Part shown: in pieces, positions 32,354 to 40,487 of the stretch
How the letters are laid out: each line of letters starts with the position of its first letter
How positions within the stretch are numbered: position 1 is the stretch's first letter
Assembly (NCBI RefSeq): GCF_003751225.1
Contig: NZ_RJKE01000001.1
Span: forward strand, 7,378,001 to 7,442,000
Reading direction: 5' to 3'
From: Actinocorallia herbida
Lineage (GTDB): Bacteria; Actinomycetota; Actinomycetes; Streptosporangiales; Streptosporangiaceae
Length of the DNA stretch: 64,000 nt
Translations under genes and position numbers: made by a program
Notes under the pieces: generated by a model
What the model was told of the DNA's origin: nothing
What the model saw: the letters and a program-made list of their open reading frames with translations, nothing else
Database searches by the model: none

Positions 32354-33756
32354 GGTTGCACTTCCCTCAGCTGATCAATGATGCGGACGGCCGCCGCCTT
32401 GGCGGTGGCCAGGCAGGCTGGGACGCCGACCCCATCGTAGGCCGCCCCGCAGACGGCCAGCCGGGGGTGCCCCGCCAGCGCGCTCCGGGCCCTCGCCACA
32501 CGATCGAGATGTCCCACGTTGTACTGCGGAAGACCACCCCCCCACCGGGTGATCCTGGCGTCCACGGGCAGTTCGCCGACCGCGCAGGTGTCGGCCAGCT
32601 CCGCCATCGCGGCGGCTTTCAGCTCCCCGTCGGAGCGCTGGAGCGTCCGCTCCTCGCCGAACCTGCCGATCGAGGCGCGGACCAGCACCAGGTCGGGGTC
32701 CTTCTCGGTGAGGGACGGCCACTTCACCGAACTGAACGTCACCGCCTTCACCTGGCGGTTCTCCACCGGCGGCACGAGATAGCCCGAGCCTCGCGGCCGC
32801 TCGGGGAAGGCCGAGGCACGGTAGGCGAGACTGATGATCGCCATGCTGGCGTACTCGATGCCCGCCAGCTCCGCCGACGCGGCGGGCGCCTCCGCGGCCA
32901 GCAGCCGCGCCGTGGGGGCCGCCGGAACCGCGAGGACGACGGCGTCGGCGTCCACCGGCACGGGAGCCGTCTTCGGGCCCAGCACGACCCGCCATCCGTC
33001 GGGCGTACGGCGCAGCTCCTGCGCCATCGCCTCCGTGCGGATCTCCACCCCGTTCTTGACGAGGATCTCCGCGAGCAGGACCGGCAGGGAGCCCATCCCG
33101 TCCCGCATCGTCGCGAAGACGGGGCCCTGGTCTTTCGGGGCCGCCTCCTGGATCGCCTTGGCGGCCTGGACGAGAGAGCGCCGGCCTCTGCTGGCATGGG
33201 CGAGCTGCGGGAGCGTCGCCTCGAACGACAGCAGCTCGGCCCGCCCCGCGTACACGCCGCCCAGCAAGGGCTCGACGAGCCTGTCCACGACCTCGCGGCC
33301 GAGGCGGTCGCCCACGTAGTCGGCGACCGAGAGGTCACCGCCGCGCGGCGTCGGCCTGCGGGCGAGATCCAGGGCCGCCCGCGCGACGCCCGCCGCGTCG
33401 AGGACACCGGACTGGGCGAGCGCCGTCAGATCGGACGGCACCCCCATCACCTGCCCCGCCGGGAACGGCTTCAGGCCGCCGTGGCTGTAGATCGCCGACG
33501 ACGCCGTGCCCGGATGCCGCAGCAGATCGTCCAGGCCCAGATCCGTCACCAGCCCGACGGCTTCGGGCCGCCGCGCCAGCATCGACTCCGCGCCCTCGTC
33601 CAGCGGTACCCCGGCCAGCTCGCTGACCTTGAGCTTCCCGCCGACCCGGGGCCCGCCCTCCAGCACCGTCACGCGCAGGCCCGCCCGGCTCAGGTGCCAG
33701 GCCGCGCCCAGCCCCGAGATCCCGCCGCCGACGACCACCACATGCTTCGACTTCAC
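32350..33756 (-). CDS. hemY: coproporphyrinogen III oxidase/protoporphyrinogen oxidase (HemY/CgoX), 468 aa
   Basis: FAD enzyme that aromatises the porphyrinogen ring. The N-terminal FAD motif is [21 protein letters not shown] with RVGGKL after it, followed by [17 protein letters not shown] and [17 protein letters not shown], typical of the HemY family. The end, [21 protein letters not shown], binds FAD. The neighbouring hemQ makes the coproporphyrin-type role likely. The start is uncertain: GTG 33756 sits two bases after GGAGG; the frame is open upstream. Confidence 0.9.
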   Translation of the reverse strand: MKSKHVVVVGGGISGLGAAWHLSRAGLRVTVLEGGPRVGGKLKVSELAGVPLDEGAESMLARRPEAVGLVTDLGLDDLLRHPGTASSAIYSHGGLKPFPAGQVMGVPSDLTALAQSGVLDAAGVARAALDLARRPTPRGGDLSVADYVGDRLGREVVDRLVEPLLGGVYAGRAELLSFEATLPQLAHASRGRRSLVQAAKAIQEAAPKDQGPVFATMRDGMGSLPVLLAEILVKNGVEIRTEAMAQELRRTPDGWRVVLGPKTAPVPVDADAVVLAVPAAPTARLLAAEAPAASAELAGIEYASMAIISLAYRASAFPERPRGSGYLVPPVENRQVKAVTFSSVKWPSLTEKDPDLVLVRASIGRFGEERTLQRSDGELKAAAMAELADTCAVGELPVDARITRWGGGLPQYNVGHLDRVARARSALAGHPRLAVCGAAYDGVGVPACLATAKAAAVRIIDQLREVQP

Positions 33757-33894
33757 CCCTCCACCATGGCAGAACCACTCCCGTGCCCCGTCCGCCCCCA
33801 GGTGTGAGATCACAGTCACTCCCCAAGGACCATCGCCCCTTCCCTCCCCGCGCGCCTCCCCCTCCGAAGGACCCGCCGGGAGGCGCGGACACGA

Positions 33895-35208
33895 TCAGGC
33901 TGGTCGGAGGGAGGCGGACGGGAGCGGGGTCGGACGGGCGATCCGGGCCGCGGCCACCGCCGCGCCGCAGAACAGGGCCGGGAGGAGGAACGCGACGTTC
34001 AGGGGGACGAAGTTCGTCAGGGGACCGATGATCGCGGGACCGGCGAGCATGCCCAGGTAGCCGAGCCCCGCGACCCGGGACACGTTGGCCCCCGCGGCGG
34101 CGGGATCGACGTGCCCCGCGGCGCTGAACAGCTGCGGCACACAACCCGAGAGCCCCAGGCCCGCCACCGTCCAGCCCAGCAGCGCGAGCCCCGCCCAGGG
34201 CGAGAGCACCACGACCATCCAGCCTCCCGCGGCCAGGACCGACCCCCACCGCAACACGAACACCGTTCCGAAGCGGGCCGCGACCCGGTCGGCGCACAGC
34301 CGCCCCGCCGTCATCGCCGTCGAGAAGGCGCCGTAGGCAAGCGCGGCCACCCCGTCCGAGGAGCCGAGCACATCCCGCAGATGCAGCGCGCTCCAGTCGT
34401 TCGCCACCCCCTCGCACAACATGAGCAACAGAGCGAGTCCCCCCAAAGCCCACACCCGCCGCGAAGGCCCCGGATCCCTTCGCGCTTTCTCCCCGGCCCC
34501 CACCTTCACGGCAAGCCCGCCCACCGCTTCGGCCCCGGCCCCGGCGGGTTCGGCGGCGAGGTCGGTGCCGTGGCCCGAGCCGGCTTCTGGCCGGGCCAGG
34601 GCCGACTCGGCGCCTTCCGCAGGGGGCGGGAGGACGGCCGAACGGGCGGGATCGGTCTTCAGAAGGGCGGGTGCGCATGCCAGCGCGATCAGGACCCCCG
34701 CCAGGGCGACCACCGGGAGCGTCCGCCCCGGGGCCCAGCCCCGGGCGAGCACGGCGGCGCCGGCGAGCGCGGCGAGGACGCCGCCGACCGAGAACAGCGC
34801 GTGGAACGCCGACATCACCGGGCGGCCATAGCCCCGTTCGACCTGGACCGCGTGCGCGTTCATCGTGACGTCCAGGCAGCCGTTGCCGAAGCCGAACAGC
34901 AGCAGGCCGACGCCGAGGCCCCAGGCGTCTCCGGCGAGCGCCGGAAGGGCGAGACCGAGTGCGCACAGCACCGCGCTCACGGGCACCGCCCGGCGTGGCC
35001 CGAATCTGTCGGCCAGGGGCCCCGCCATCTGCATGCCGACGAACGCCCCCGCGCCGAGGAGCAGCAGCAGCCAGCCCAGCGCGGCGTGCCCGACCCCGGT
35101 GCGGTCCTGCACCGCGGGAATGTGCACGACCCACATGCCGAGGAGCAACCCGTTGAGCGTGAAATAGGCGAAGGTCGCCGCCCTGCCGACCCGGAGCGTT
35201 CTGTTCAT
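33895..35208 (-). CDS. MFS transporter, 437 aa
   Basis: Twelve predicted helices with a long charged loop in the middle (about residues 185-245, rich in Ala, Glu and Gly). Family marks are GPLADRFGPRRAVPVSAVL after helix 2 and DRVAARFGTVFVLR after helix 8. The stretch FGFGNGCLDVTMNAHAVQVE is typical of the sugar/FucP-like or YbjJ-like MFS group. It is divergent from a DeoR-family regulator, which probably controls it and suggests a sugar or sugar-phosphate-linked substrate. Confidence 0.85.
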   Translation of the reverse strand: MNRTLRVGRAATFAYFTLNGLLLGMWVVHIPAVQDRTGVGHAALGWLLLLLGAGAFVGMQMAGPLADRFGPRRAVPVSAVLCALGLALPALAGDAWGLGVGLLLFGFGNGCLDVTMNAHAVQVERGYGRPVMSAFHALFSVGGVLAALAGAAVLARGWAPGRTLPVVALAGVLIALACAPALLKTDPARSAVLPPPAEGAESALARPEAGSGHGTDLAAEPAGAGAEAVGGLAVKVGAGEKARRDPGPSRRVWALGGLALLLMLCEGVANDWSALHLRDVLGSSDGVAALAYGAFSTAMTAGRLCADRVAARFGTVFVLRWGSVLAAGGWMVVVLSPWAGLALLGWTVAGLGLSGCVPQLFSAAGHVDPAAAGANVSRVAGLGYLGMLAGPAIIGPLTNFVPLNVAFLLPALFCGAAVAAARIARPTPLPSASLRPA

Positions 35209-35272
35209 GACGCGAACATAACAAACATAGAGAGTGTTCGAAAAGTTGATTTCCGCACGGTGATGATGTTCA
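35202..35272. promoter_or_regulatory. four TGTTCR half-sites in the MFS/DeoR divergent region
   Basis: TGTTCA (35202-35207), CGAACA (35213-35218, inverted), TGTTCG (35235-35240) and TGTTCA (35267-35272) lie within 71 bp spanning both starts. The middle pair forms an inverted repeat with a 16-bp spacer. DeoR/GlpR regulators typically bind repeated short half-sites of this sort. Confidence 0.5.
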
Positions 35273-35280
35273 ATGAGGCC

Positions 35281-36066
35281 ATGGCGGCAGACGGTGTGAT
35301 GAGCGAGCGGCTGAGCCGGATCGTCGAGGCGGTCCGCGCCTCGGGCGAGGTCAGCGTGATCGAACTCGCCCTGCTCACAGGGGCTTCGGAGATGACGATC
35401 CGGCGCGACCTCGACGTGCTGTCGGGCCGCGGTGTCCTCACGCGGTTCCGAGGCGGTGCCCGCAGCCTGCTCCTGCGCGGTGAGGAGCCGCCCTTCGGCA
35501 TGCGCGAGCGCGAGGGCGTCGAGACCAAGCGGGCGATCGCGGCCGTCGTCGCCGGGCTGATCGCCGATGGCGAGTCCGTCGTGGTCGACAGCGGCACCAC
35601 ATGCCTAGAGGTGGCCCGGGCGCTCGAGCCACGCCGCCTGACGATCATGCCGCTCTCCCTGCACGCGGCGAACGCGCTCACCGGGGCCGCTTCGATACAC
35701 CTCCTGCTGCCCGGTGGCGAGCCGCGCCCCGCGGAACTGGCGCTCACAGGCCCGCTGGCCGAGGCCTCGCTCGCCGCCCTCCGTTTCGACACCGCGGTCA
35801 TCGGCTGCTGCGGCATCTCCCCCACCGACGGCCTCACCACCCACGACCTCGCCGACGCAGCGGTCAAGCGCGCCGCCATCGCCTCCTCCCGGCGCGTCAT
35901 CGCCGCGGCCGAAGCCACCAAGTTCAGCCGCACCGCCCTGGCCCATGTCGCCCCCATCACGGCCTTCGACGCCGTCGTCACCGACGACACCCTCCCCGAA
36001 GACACCGGCACGGCCCTCGCCGCCGCAGGCATCTCCGTCCACCGCGCCCCTTCCCCCTCTCCTTGA
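35281..36066 (+). CDS. DeoR/GlpR-family transcriptional regulator, 261 aa
   Basis: The N-terminal DeoR helix-turn-helix reads RLSRIVEAVRASGEVSVIEL, then TGASEMTIRRDLDVLSGRGV and RFRGGA, with the characteristic MTIRRDL recognition helix. The C-terminal sugar-phosphate-sensor domain has DGESVVVDSGTTCLEVARAL and FDTAVIGCCGISPTDGLTT, the usual isomerase-like fold. In-frame ATGs at 35263 and 35266 are alternative starts. It is divergent from an MFS gene, its likely target. Confidence 0.88.
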   Translation: MAADGVMSERLSRIVEAVRASGEVSVIELALLTGASEMTIRRDLDVLSGRGVLTRFRGGARSLLLRGEEPPFGMREREGVETKRAIAAVVAGLIADGESVVVDSGTTCLEVARALEPRRLTIMPLSLHAANALTGAASIHLLLPGGEPRPAELALTGPLAEASLAALRFDTAVIGCCGISPTDGLTTHDLADAAVKRAAIASSRRVIAAAEATKFSRTALAHVAPITAFDAVVTDDTLPEDTGTALAAAGISVHRAPSPSP

Positions 36067-36233
36067 CCGAGAAGGATCCGGTCAGGCCTGGAAAGAGCTG
36101 TGCCTGCCCGGAAGGGTCCTGGAAGCGAGGAGGGGTTTGGGCTATGTGGCTTCGGCCCGCCCTTTCCGGGGGGCCGGCCGGCCTGGGCCGGGCACGGGCT
36201 TTACGTAGTAATGCCGTTTCTCCAGGGGCGGGA

Positions 36234-36263
36234 TGTTCGTCGATGGCGTGTTCGTCGATGGCG
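36234..36263. repeat. exact 15-bp tandem duplication
   Basis: TGTTCGTCGATGGCG occurs twice in direct succession (36234-36248 and 36249-36263), in the 255-bp region between the DeoR and sortase genes. No coding frame there is convincing. Confidence 0.8.
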
Positions 36264-36321
36264 GGGGTGCGGCGAGCAAGGGTCGGCTGCGGCAGTCGAC
36301 GCCGAGCAGGGCCGAGGGCCA

Positions 36322-36930
36322 TCAGCGGGGGGTGAGGGCGGCGTGGACTATGACGTTGTCGCGGTAGGAGCCGCGGGTGTGGTCGAAGGTGCCGCCGCAG
36401 GTGATGAGGCGGAGCTCGGGGGCTGCGGTGGGGCGGTAGACGGAGTCGGGGACGTCGGTCTTAGGGTGGCGTTCCAGGTGGTGGACGGTGAAGGAGACCG
36501 TCTGGCCCTGGTCGGTGTCGACGTAGACGCGGGTGCCGGGGGTGAGGTCGGCCAGCCGGTAGAAGACGGCAGGGCCGGACGCGGAGTCGACGTGTCCGGC
36601 GATGACCGCCGCGCCGCGCTCGCCGGGTTCCGGGCCGGCGCGATTCCACCCCGCGACATCGAAGCGCCGGGGAGCGATGAGCTGGTGCCGCCGGTCCAGG
36701 CGCAGCGGGATCAGCGAGGTCGACAGGCCGACCGCCGGGATGCGCAACCGCACCGGGTCGCCGACCTTCGGGGCGGAGGTGGGCGCCCCGGCCTCGGACC
36801 GCACGGCAGGGGCCGCGAGTCCCTTCTCCATGGCCCTGCCGCCCATCGGCACGCACCCGGCGAGCGGCACCGCCCAGACGACCGCGGCCCAGATCCGCAG
36901 GACCCGTCGTACCCGTCGTCGCACCGTCAC
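36322..36930 (-). CDS. class F-like sortase, about 202 aa
   Basis: A cysteine transpeptidase that links surface proteins to the cell wall. The catalytic triad residues are visible as AGHVDSASGPAVFYRL (His), RLITCGGTFD (Cys) and GSYRDNVIV (Arg). RIPAVGLSTSLIPL is the usual N-terminal strand of class F enzymes. The N-terminus is basic, then hydrophobic, and ends in PLAGC, a good lipobox with Cys 26 (if GTG 36930 is the start), so the sortase may be lipid-anchored. An Asp-rich surface protein with a sorting-like C-terminus is encoded 285 bp upstream. Confidence 0.85.
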   Translation of the reverse strand: MTVRRRVRRVLRIWAAVVWAVPLAGCVPMGGRAMEKGLAAPAVRSEAGAPTSAPKVGDPVRLRIPAVGLSTSLIPLRLDRRHQLIAPRRFDVAGWNRAGPEPGERGAAVIAGHVDSASGPAVFYRLADLTPGTRVYVDTDQGQTVSFTVHHLERHPKTDVPDSVYRPTAAPELRLITCGGTFDHTRGSYRDNVIVHAALTPR

Positions 36931-37161
36931 GGCGTCGCCGTCTGTCCGGGCGGCCGGGCCCCGCAACCCGGTTGTGGGCGCCGTCGCGCAGGGGCCGGGC
37001 GGCCCGTCCCGCCGGCAGGGGATCCCTCGACCTCGTCCGAGGCCCACGGGAGAAGGCCCAGATGTGCCGGGTCGGTCCCGCGCGACACACAGGACATGGC
37101 GTCGGGAGGGGAGGCCCGGAGGGCGGGAGCGTTCGGCTCAGGGGGCGGATGAGGGAAAGCG

Positions 37162-37192
37162 GGAGCGGCCGCAGTCAGGATGCGGCCGCTCC
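37162..37192 (-). terminator. hairpin between the surface protein gene and the sortase gene
   Basis: GGAGCGGCCGC and GCGGCCGCTCC form a perfect 11-bp stem with a 9-nt loop, 24 nt beyond the surface-protein stop. It suggests that the sortase gene is transcribed separately or by read-through. Confidence 0.6.
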
Positions 37193-37215
37193 GTCCCCGG
37201 CGGGGATCGCACATG

Positions 37216-37902
37216 TCAGGAGGTTCCGGTGAAACGTCGCAGGAAGTAGACGCCGACGCCCGCTGCGAGGACGAGGCTCAGCCCGAGCGGGGCCAGGACT
37301 CCCGCGCTGGTGAAGTCGAAGGCGGTGCCGCCGGCGCCCGTGTCGACGCCGCCGACCGGAACCCGGTCGTCGGTGTCGTCGCCGGACCGGCCGTCATCGT
37401 CCGCGCCCCGGCCGCCGTCATCGCCAGCCCCGCGCTGGGCCGGGGCTCCGCCGGTCGCGGCGCCGCCGGACGTCGCGGGAGCGCTCGGCGAGGTCGAGGC
37501 GCCGCCCGTGCGGTCGTCGCTCTGGTCGTCGTCCCGGTCGTCCCGGTCGTCTCCCGGCTCGTCCCGGTCGTCGCGGTCCACCTCGCCGCCCTTGTCGTCG
37601 CCGCGGTCGTCCCCGCTGTCGTCTCGTCCGTCCCCGCTGTCGTCCCGGTCGTCTCCCGGCTCATCGCGGTCGTCGCGGTCCACCTCGCCGCCCTTGTCGT
37701 CGCCGCGGTCATCGCCGCTGTCGTCTCGGTCGTCGTCTCGGTCGTCGTGTCGGCCATCGTCGTCGTCACCGTCGTCCGCGTGGGCGGCGGAGGCGGACAG
37801 CGGCGAGAAGGCGGACGGTCCGGCGGGCAGGACCGCGCCGAGCGAGGTCAGCCCGAAGGTGAGGGCGAGGGCGAGCAACGCCCGCTGGAACAGAAGGGTC
37901 AC
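37216..37902 (-). CDS. secreted Asp-rich repeat surface protein with sorting-like C-terminus, 228 aa
   Basis: The GTG start has GGAAGG 6 nt upstream. A signal peptide of about 42 residues ends in SAAHA. Residues about 43-130 are almost only Asp, Arg, Gly, Glu and Lys, with a 34-residue repeat (units such as DDSGDDRGDDKGGEVDRDD). A Gly/Ala/Ser region follows. The C-terminus reads VPVGGVDTGAGG, then a hydrophobic helix (LAPLGLSLVLAAGVGVYFL) and RRF, the three-part layout of a sortase signal, but with GVDTG in place of LPxTG. The adjacent class F sortase is the natural partner. The acidic repeats may bind cations. Confidence 0.75.
   Translation of the reverse strand: MTLLFQRALLALALTFGLTSLGAVLPAGPSAFSPLSASAAHADDGDDDDGRHDDRDDDRDDSGDDRGDDKGGEVDRDDRDEPGDDRDDSGDGRDDSGDDRGDDKGGEVDRDDRDEPGDDRDDRDDDQSDDRTGGASTSPSAPATSGGAATGGAPAQRGAGDDGGRGADDDGRSGDDTDDRVPVGGVDTGAGGTAFDFTSAGVLAPLGLSLVLAAGVGVYFLRRFTGTS
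37544..37727. repeat. 102-bp coding tandem repeat
   Basis: Copy 1 (37544-37645) and a partial copy 2 (37646 to about 37727) are nearly identical with a period of 102 bp (34 codons). They lie within the Asp-rich segment of the surface protein. Because the period is a multiple of three, copy-number change would keep the frame. Confidence 0.8.
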
Positions 37903-37985
37903 GGTGGCCTTCCCTGGATCTCCGCCCGGTCCTTCCGGGCTTGGTTCCAGGTTCCGGTCGAGCCGTGGAACGTGGATGAGGCCGC

Positions 37986-38003
37986 GATGAGAGCCCTCTC
38001 ATC
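37986..38003. promoter_or_regulatory. GATGAGA-N4-TCTCATC operator, copy 1 (surface protein gene)
   Basis: GATGAGA (37986-37992) and TCTCATC (37997-38003) are exact 7-bp inverted arms with a 4-bp spacer (GCCC). The site lies 84 bp before the GTG of the surface protein gene and just after the response-regulator stop. An identical-arm copy precedes the two-component operon. It is most likely the binding site of the response regulator encoded next to it. Confidence 0.75.
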
Positions 38004-38014
38004 CGCGGGGAGGC

Positions 38015-38695
38015 CTACGCGCCCGCTTCCGGCCCCAGGGGGCGGAGCCGGTAGCCGGTGCCGCGGATCGTCTCGATGCGTGCCGCGCCCAGCTTGCGCC
38101 GCAGGTACCGGATGTAGACGTCGACGACGTTGGAGCCCGGATCGAAGTCGAAGCCCCACACGTGGCTGAGGAGCTGCTCACGCGTGAGGACCTGGTCGGG
38201 GTGCCGGCAGAGGAACTCCGCCAGAGCGAACTCCCGGCTCGAGAGCTCCACGGTACGGCCGCCCGCGCGAGCACGGCGGGTGCGCAGATCGAGGGCGAGA
38301 TCCCCGACGGTCAGCACGGTCGCCTCGGGCGCGCGTTCCGGCCGCAGCCGCAGCCGGATGCGGGCCAGCAGTTCCTCGAACGCGAACGGCTTGGCGAGGT
38401 AGTCGTCGGCGCCGCTCTCCAACCCGGTGACGGTGTCGGCGACGCCGCCCCGCGCGGTGAGGATGACGACGGGCAGGGTCACCCGTGCCTCCCTCAGCAT
38501 CCGCAGCACGGTGAGCCCGTCGCGGCCGGGCAGGCCGAGGTCGAGGACGAGCAGGTCGAACTGTCCGCTGAGCGCCAGCTCGTGGGCGCTCAGCCCGTCC
38601 TCGACGACCGTCGTGACGAAGCCGTGCCGCCGGAGCCCCTTGTCCAGAAAGGAAGCGATGCGAGCTTCATCCTCAGCTATCAGAATACGGTTCAC
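38015..38695 (-). CDS. OmpR-family response regulator, 226 aa
   Basis: The receiver domain (1-115) has the acidic pocket AEDE, the phospho-acceptor Asp 52 in LLVLDLGLPGRDGL, the conserved Thr in VVILTARGG and the Lys in YLAKPFAFEEL. The winged helix (about 125-222) has the OmpR/PhoB pattern ELSSREFALAEFL, LTREQLLSHVWGFDFDPGSN, then VDVYIRYLRRKLG and IRGTGYRL. ATG 38695 lies 23 bp inside the end of the histidine-kinase gene, so the two are coupled. It probably binds the GATGAGA inverted repeats beside it. Confidence 0.93.
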   Translation of the reverse strand: MNRILIAEDEARIASFLDKGLRRHGFVTTVVEDGLSAHELALSGQFDLLVLDLGLPGRDGLTVLRMLREARVTLPVVILTARGGVADTVTGLESGADDYLAKPFAFEELLARIRLRLRPERAPEATVLTVGDLALDLRTRRARAGGRTVELSSREFALAEFLCRHPDQVLTREQLLSHVWGFDFDPGSNVVDVYIRYLRRKLGAARIETIRGTGYRLRPLGPEAGA

Positions 38696-40055
38696 CAGGC
38701 TCGCCCGTCTCGTAGGCCGGAATGCCGATCAGGAAGACGGCTCCGCCGCCGGGCGCGTCGCGGACCTCGGCGCGGCCGCCGTGCGCCGCGGCGATGCGGG
38801 CGACGATGGCGAGCCCGAGGCCGGTACCGGTCTGCGCGCCGTGGACGAAGCGCCGGAAGATCCGGTCGCGCTGGTCGGCGGGGACACCGGGGCCGTCGTC
38901 GCGGACCCACAGCTCCAGCTCCGGCCCGCGCAGGGCCGACCCGACGGAGATCCGTCCGCCGTCGCGGGTGTGCCGGACCGCGTTGGCGACGAACTGGACG
39001 AGCGCCTGGGTCAGCCGCTGGCCGTCGGCGAGGACATGGGTGTCGGCGACCTCGTCGAGCCGCCAGGTCCGGTCGGCCAGGGTCCGCACCTTGGCCAGCA
39101 CGTCGACGGTCAGTTCGGCGACCGCGACCTCGCCGACGGTGAGGAATCCCGGCTGCTCCGAGCGCGCGAGCAGCAGCAGGTCGTCGACGATCCGGTTCAT
39201 CCGCCCGAGTTCGTCGAGGACGAGCGCGACGGTCTCCTCCCGGTCCTCCTCGCCCATCAGCTCCAGATGGCCGCGGACGACCGTGAGGGGGGTGCGCAGT
39301 TCGTGCCCGGCGTCGTCGAGGAACTCCCGCTGGGTGGCGAAAGCGCGCTCCAACCTGTCCAGCATGCGGTTGAACGTCCCGGCGAGAGCGGAGATGTCGT
39401 CGTCGCCGGGGACGTCGAGGCGGCGGCTCAGATCCGAGGAGTCGCTGATCCGCTCGGCGGTGGTCCGGACGAGCCGGACGGGCCGGAGTACCCGCCCGGC
39501 GACGAGCCACGCGGCGGCGCCCGCCACGCCGACGGCGAGCGCGGAGGTGAGCGCGAGGGAGCGCATCACGTCGGTGACCTCGCTGCGCTGCACGTCGTAG
39601 AAGACGGCCACTACGAGCGCCGCCTTACGCTCGTCGCCGGTGACGCGTACCGGCATCACGAGGTAGCGCACTTTCCCGAGATCGCTGGAGGCCCAACCGG
39701 TCTCGGGCTCGCTCGCGCCGCTCGCCTTGGCGATGAGCGCGTCGTCGATCTTGAGTTCGCCGTCGGACGGCCTGCCGGTGAACTGGTCGACCTTGCCGTT
39801 GACGACGCTGACGTACGTCTCGTGCCTGTCCGGCGCGGTCAGGCTGAGGTAGTCGTAGAGCAGGCTTCGGACATCGGTGACCGGCCCCGCCTTCGCCGCG
39901 AAGGTACGGAGTTTCTCCGCCTCATTGGCCAGTTCCTCGGCCACCCGCGCGTCGAGACGGTTCACCAGCAGCGACCAGGTGGCCGATCCGGCGACGGTGA
40001 GGGCGAGCGCGACGACCAGCAGGACCCAGGCGACGATCCTGGAGTGGGCGCTCAT
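38673..40055 (-). CDS. membrane sensor histidine kinase, 460 aa
   Basis: Transmembrane helix 1 (about 8-30) and helix 2 (about 165-188) enclose an extracellular domain of about 135 residues, followed by a HAMP domain (RVLRPVRLVRTTAERI). The phospho-acceptor His is in FLDDAGHELRTPLTVVRGHL. The ATP-binding domain shows the N box QFVANAVRHTRDGG, G1 VRDDGPGVPADQRDRIF and G2 GTGLGLAIVARI. It would phosphorylate the overlapping response regulator. The extracellular domain has no recognised fold by eye; nearby Asp-rich and DDHGG proteins hint at a cation or envelope signal. Confidence 0.92.
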   Translation of the reverse strand: MSAHSRIVAWVLLVVALALTVAGSATWSLLVNRLDARVAEELANEAEKLRTFAAKAGPVTDVRSLLYDYLSLTAPDRHETYVSVVNGKVDQFTGRPSDGELKIDDALIAKASGASEPETGWASSDLGKVRYLVMPVRVTGDERKAALVVAVFYDVQRSEVTDVMRSLALTSALAVGVAGAAAWLVAGRVLRPVRLVRTTAERISDSSDLSRRLDVPGDDDISALAGTFNRMLDRLERAFATQREFLDDAGHELRTPLTVVRGHLELMGEEDREETVALVLDELGRMNRIVDDLLLLARSEQPGFLTVGEVAVAELTVDVLAKVRTLADRTWRLDEVADTHVLADGQRLTQALVQFVANAVRHTRDGGRISVGSALRGPELELWVRDDGPGVPADQRDRIFRRFVHGAQTGTGLGLAIVARIAAAHGGRAEVRDAPGGGAVFLIGIPAYETGEPGEPYSDS

Positions 40056-40064
40056 GGGCGGGTC

Positions 40065-40361
40065 TCAGTCGGCATCGTCGCCACCGTGGTCGTCACCGGG
40101 CTCGACGCCGTCGTCGGCACCGCCGTGGTCGTCGGCCTTGTCGTCGCCGCCATGGTCGTCGGCGTCACGGGGAGGCGGAGGCGTCACGGGGTGCGCCGTC
40201 TCCGGCTCGTCCGTGGCCGAGGGGCCGGGGGTGGCCGTCACGACCACCAGAGGCCCGAGGGCCGGCGGTGCGACGCGCGCGGCCGCGACGAAGGCGTAGA
40301 CGGCGCCCAGGGTGAGGAGCACCGCCCCCACCACGGCGAGCAGCGGGCCGCGGATTCTCAT
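40065..40361 (-). CDS. small membrane protein with DDHGG-rich external tail, 98 aa
   Basis: One N-terminal helix (LLAVVGAVLLTLGAVYAFVA, about 6-25) is followed by a Pro/Thr/Ala linker and a C-terminal tail of repeated DDHGG-type units (DADDHGGDDKADDHGG and PGDDHGGDDAD). The tail would lie outside and could bind divalent metal ions. GGTGGG precedes the ATG. It is the first gene of the operon with the histidine kinase 9 bp downstream, so it may modulate the sensor or be a target gene. Confidence 0.7.
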   Translation of the reverse strand: MRIRGPLLAVVGAVLLTLGAVYAFVAAARVAPPALGPLVVVTATPGPSATDEPETAHPVTPPPPRDADDHGGDDKADDHGGADDGVEPGDDHGGDDAD

Positions 40362-40405
40362 GCGCCCACCGTAGGCACTCCCGCAGGTGGCGAACGCCGT
40401 AAAGC

Positions 40406-40423
40406 GATGAGAAACCTCTCATC
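40406..40423. promoter_or_regulatory. GATGAGA-N4-TCTCATC operator, copy 2 (two-component operon)
   Basis: GATGAGA (40406-40412), AACC and TCTCATC (40417-40423): the arms are identical to the copy at 37986-38003 and only the spacer differs. It is 45 bp before the ATG of the DDHGG protein, the first gene of the kinase/regulator operon, which implies autoregulation. Confidence 0.75.
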
Positions 40424-40442
40424 AGTCGAAACTCGGCGAAAT

Positions 40443-40482
40443 CACCGAAGGACGGCACCCGAACGGGCGCCGTCCTTCGGTG
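40443..40482 (-). terminator. terminator after hemE
   Basis: CACCGAAGGACGGC and GCCGTCCTTCGGTG form a perfect 14-bp stem with a 12-nt loop. It starts 5 nt after the hemE stop on the leftward strand and is followed by ATTTCG. It separates hemE from the two-component operon. Confidence 0.75.
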
Positions 40483-40487
40483 GGACC

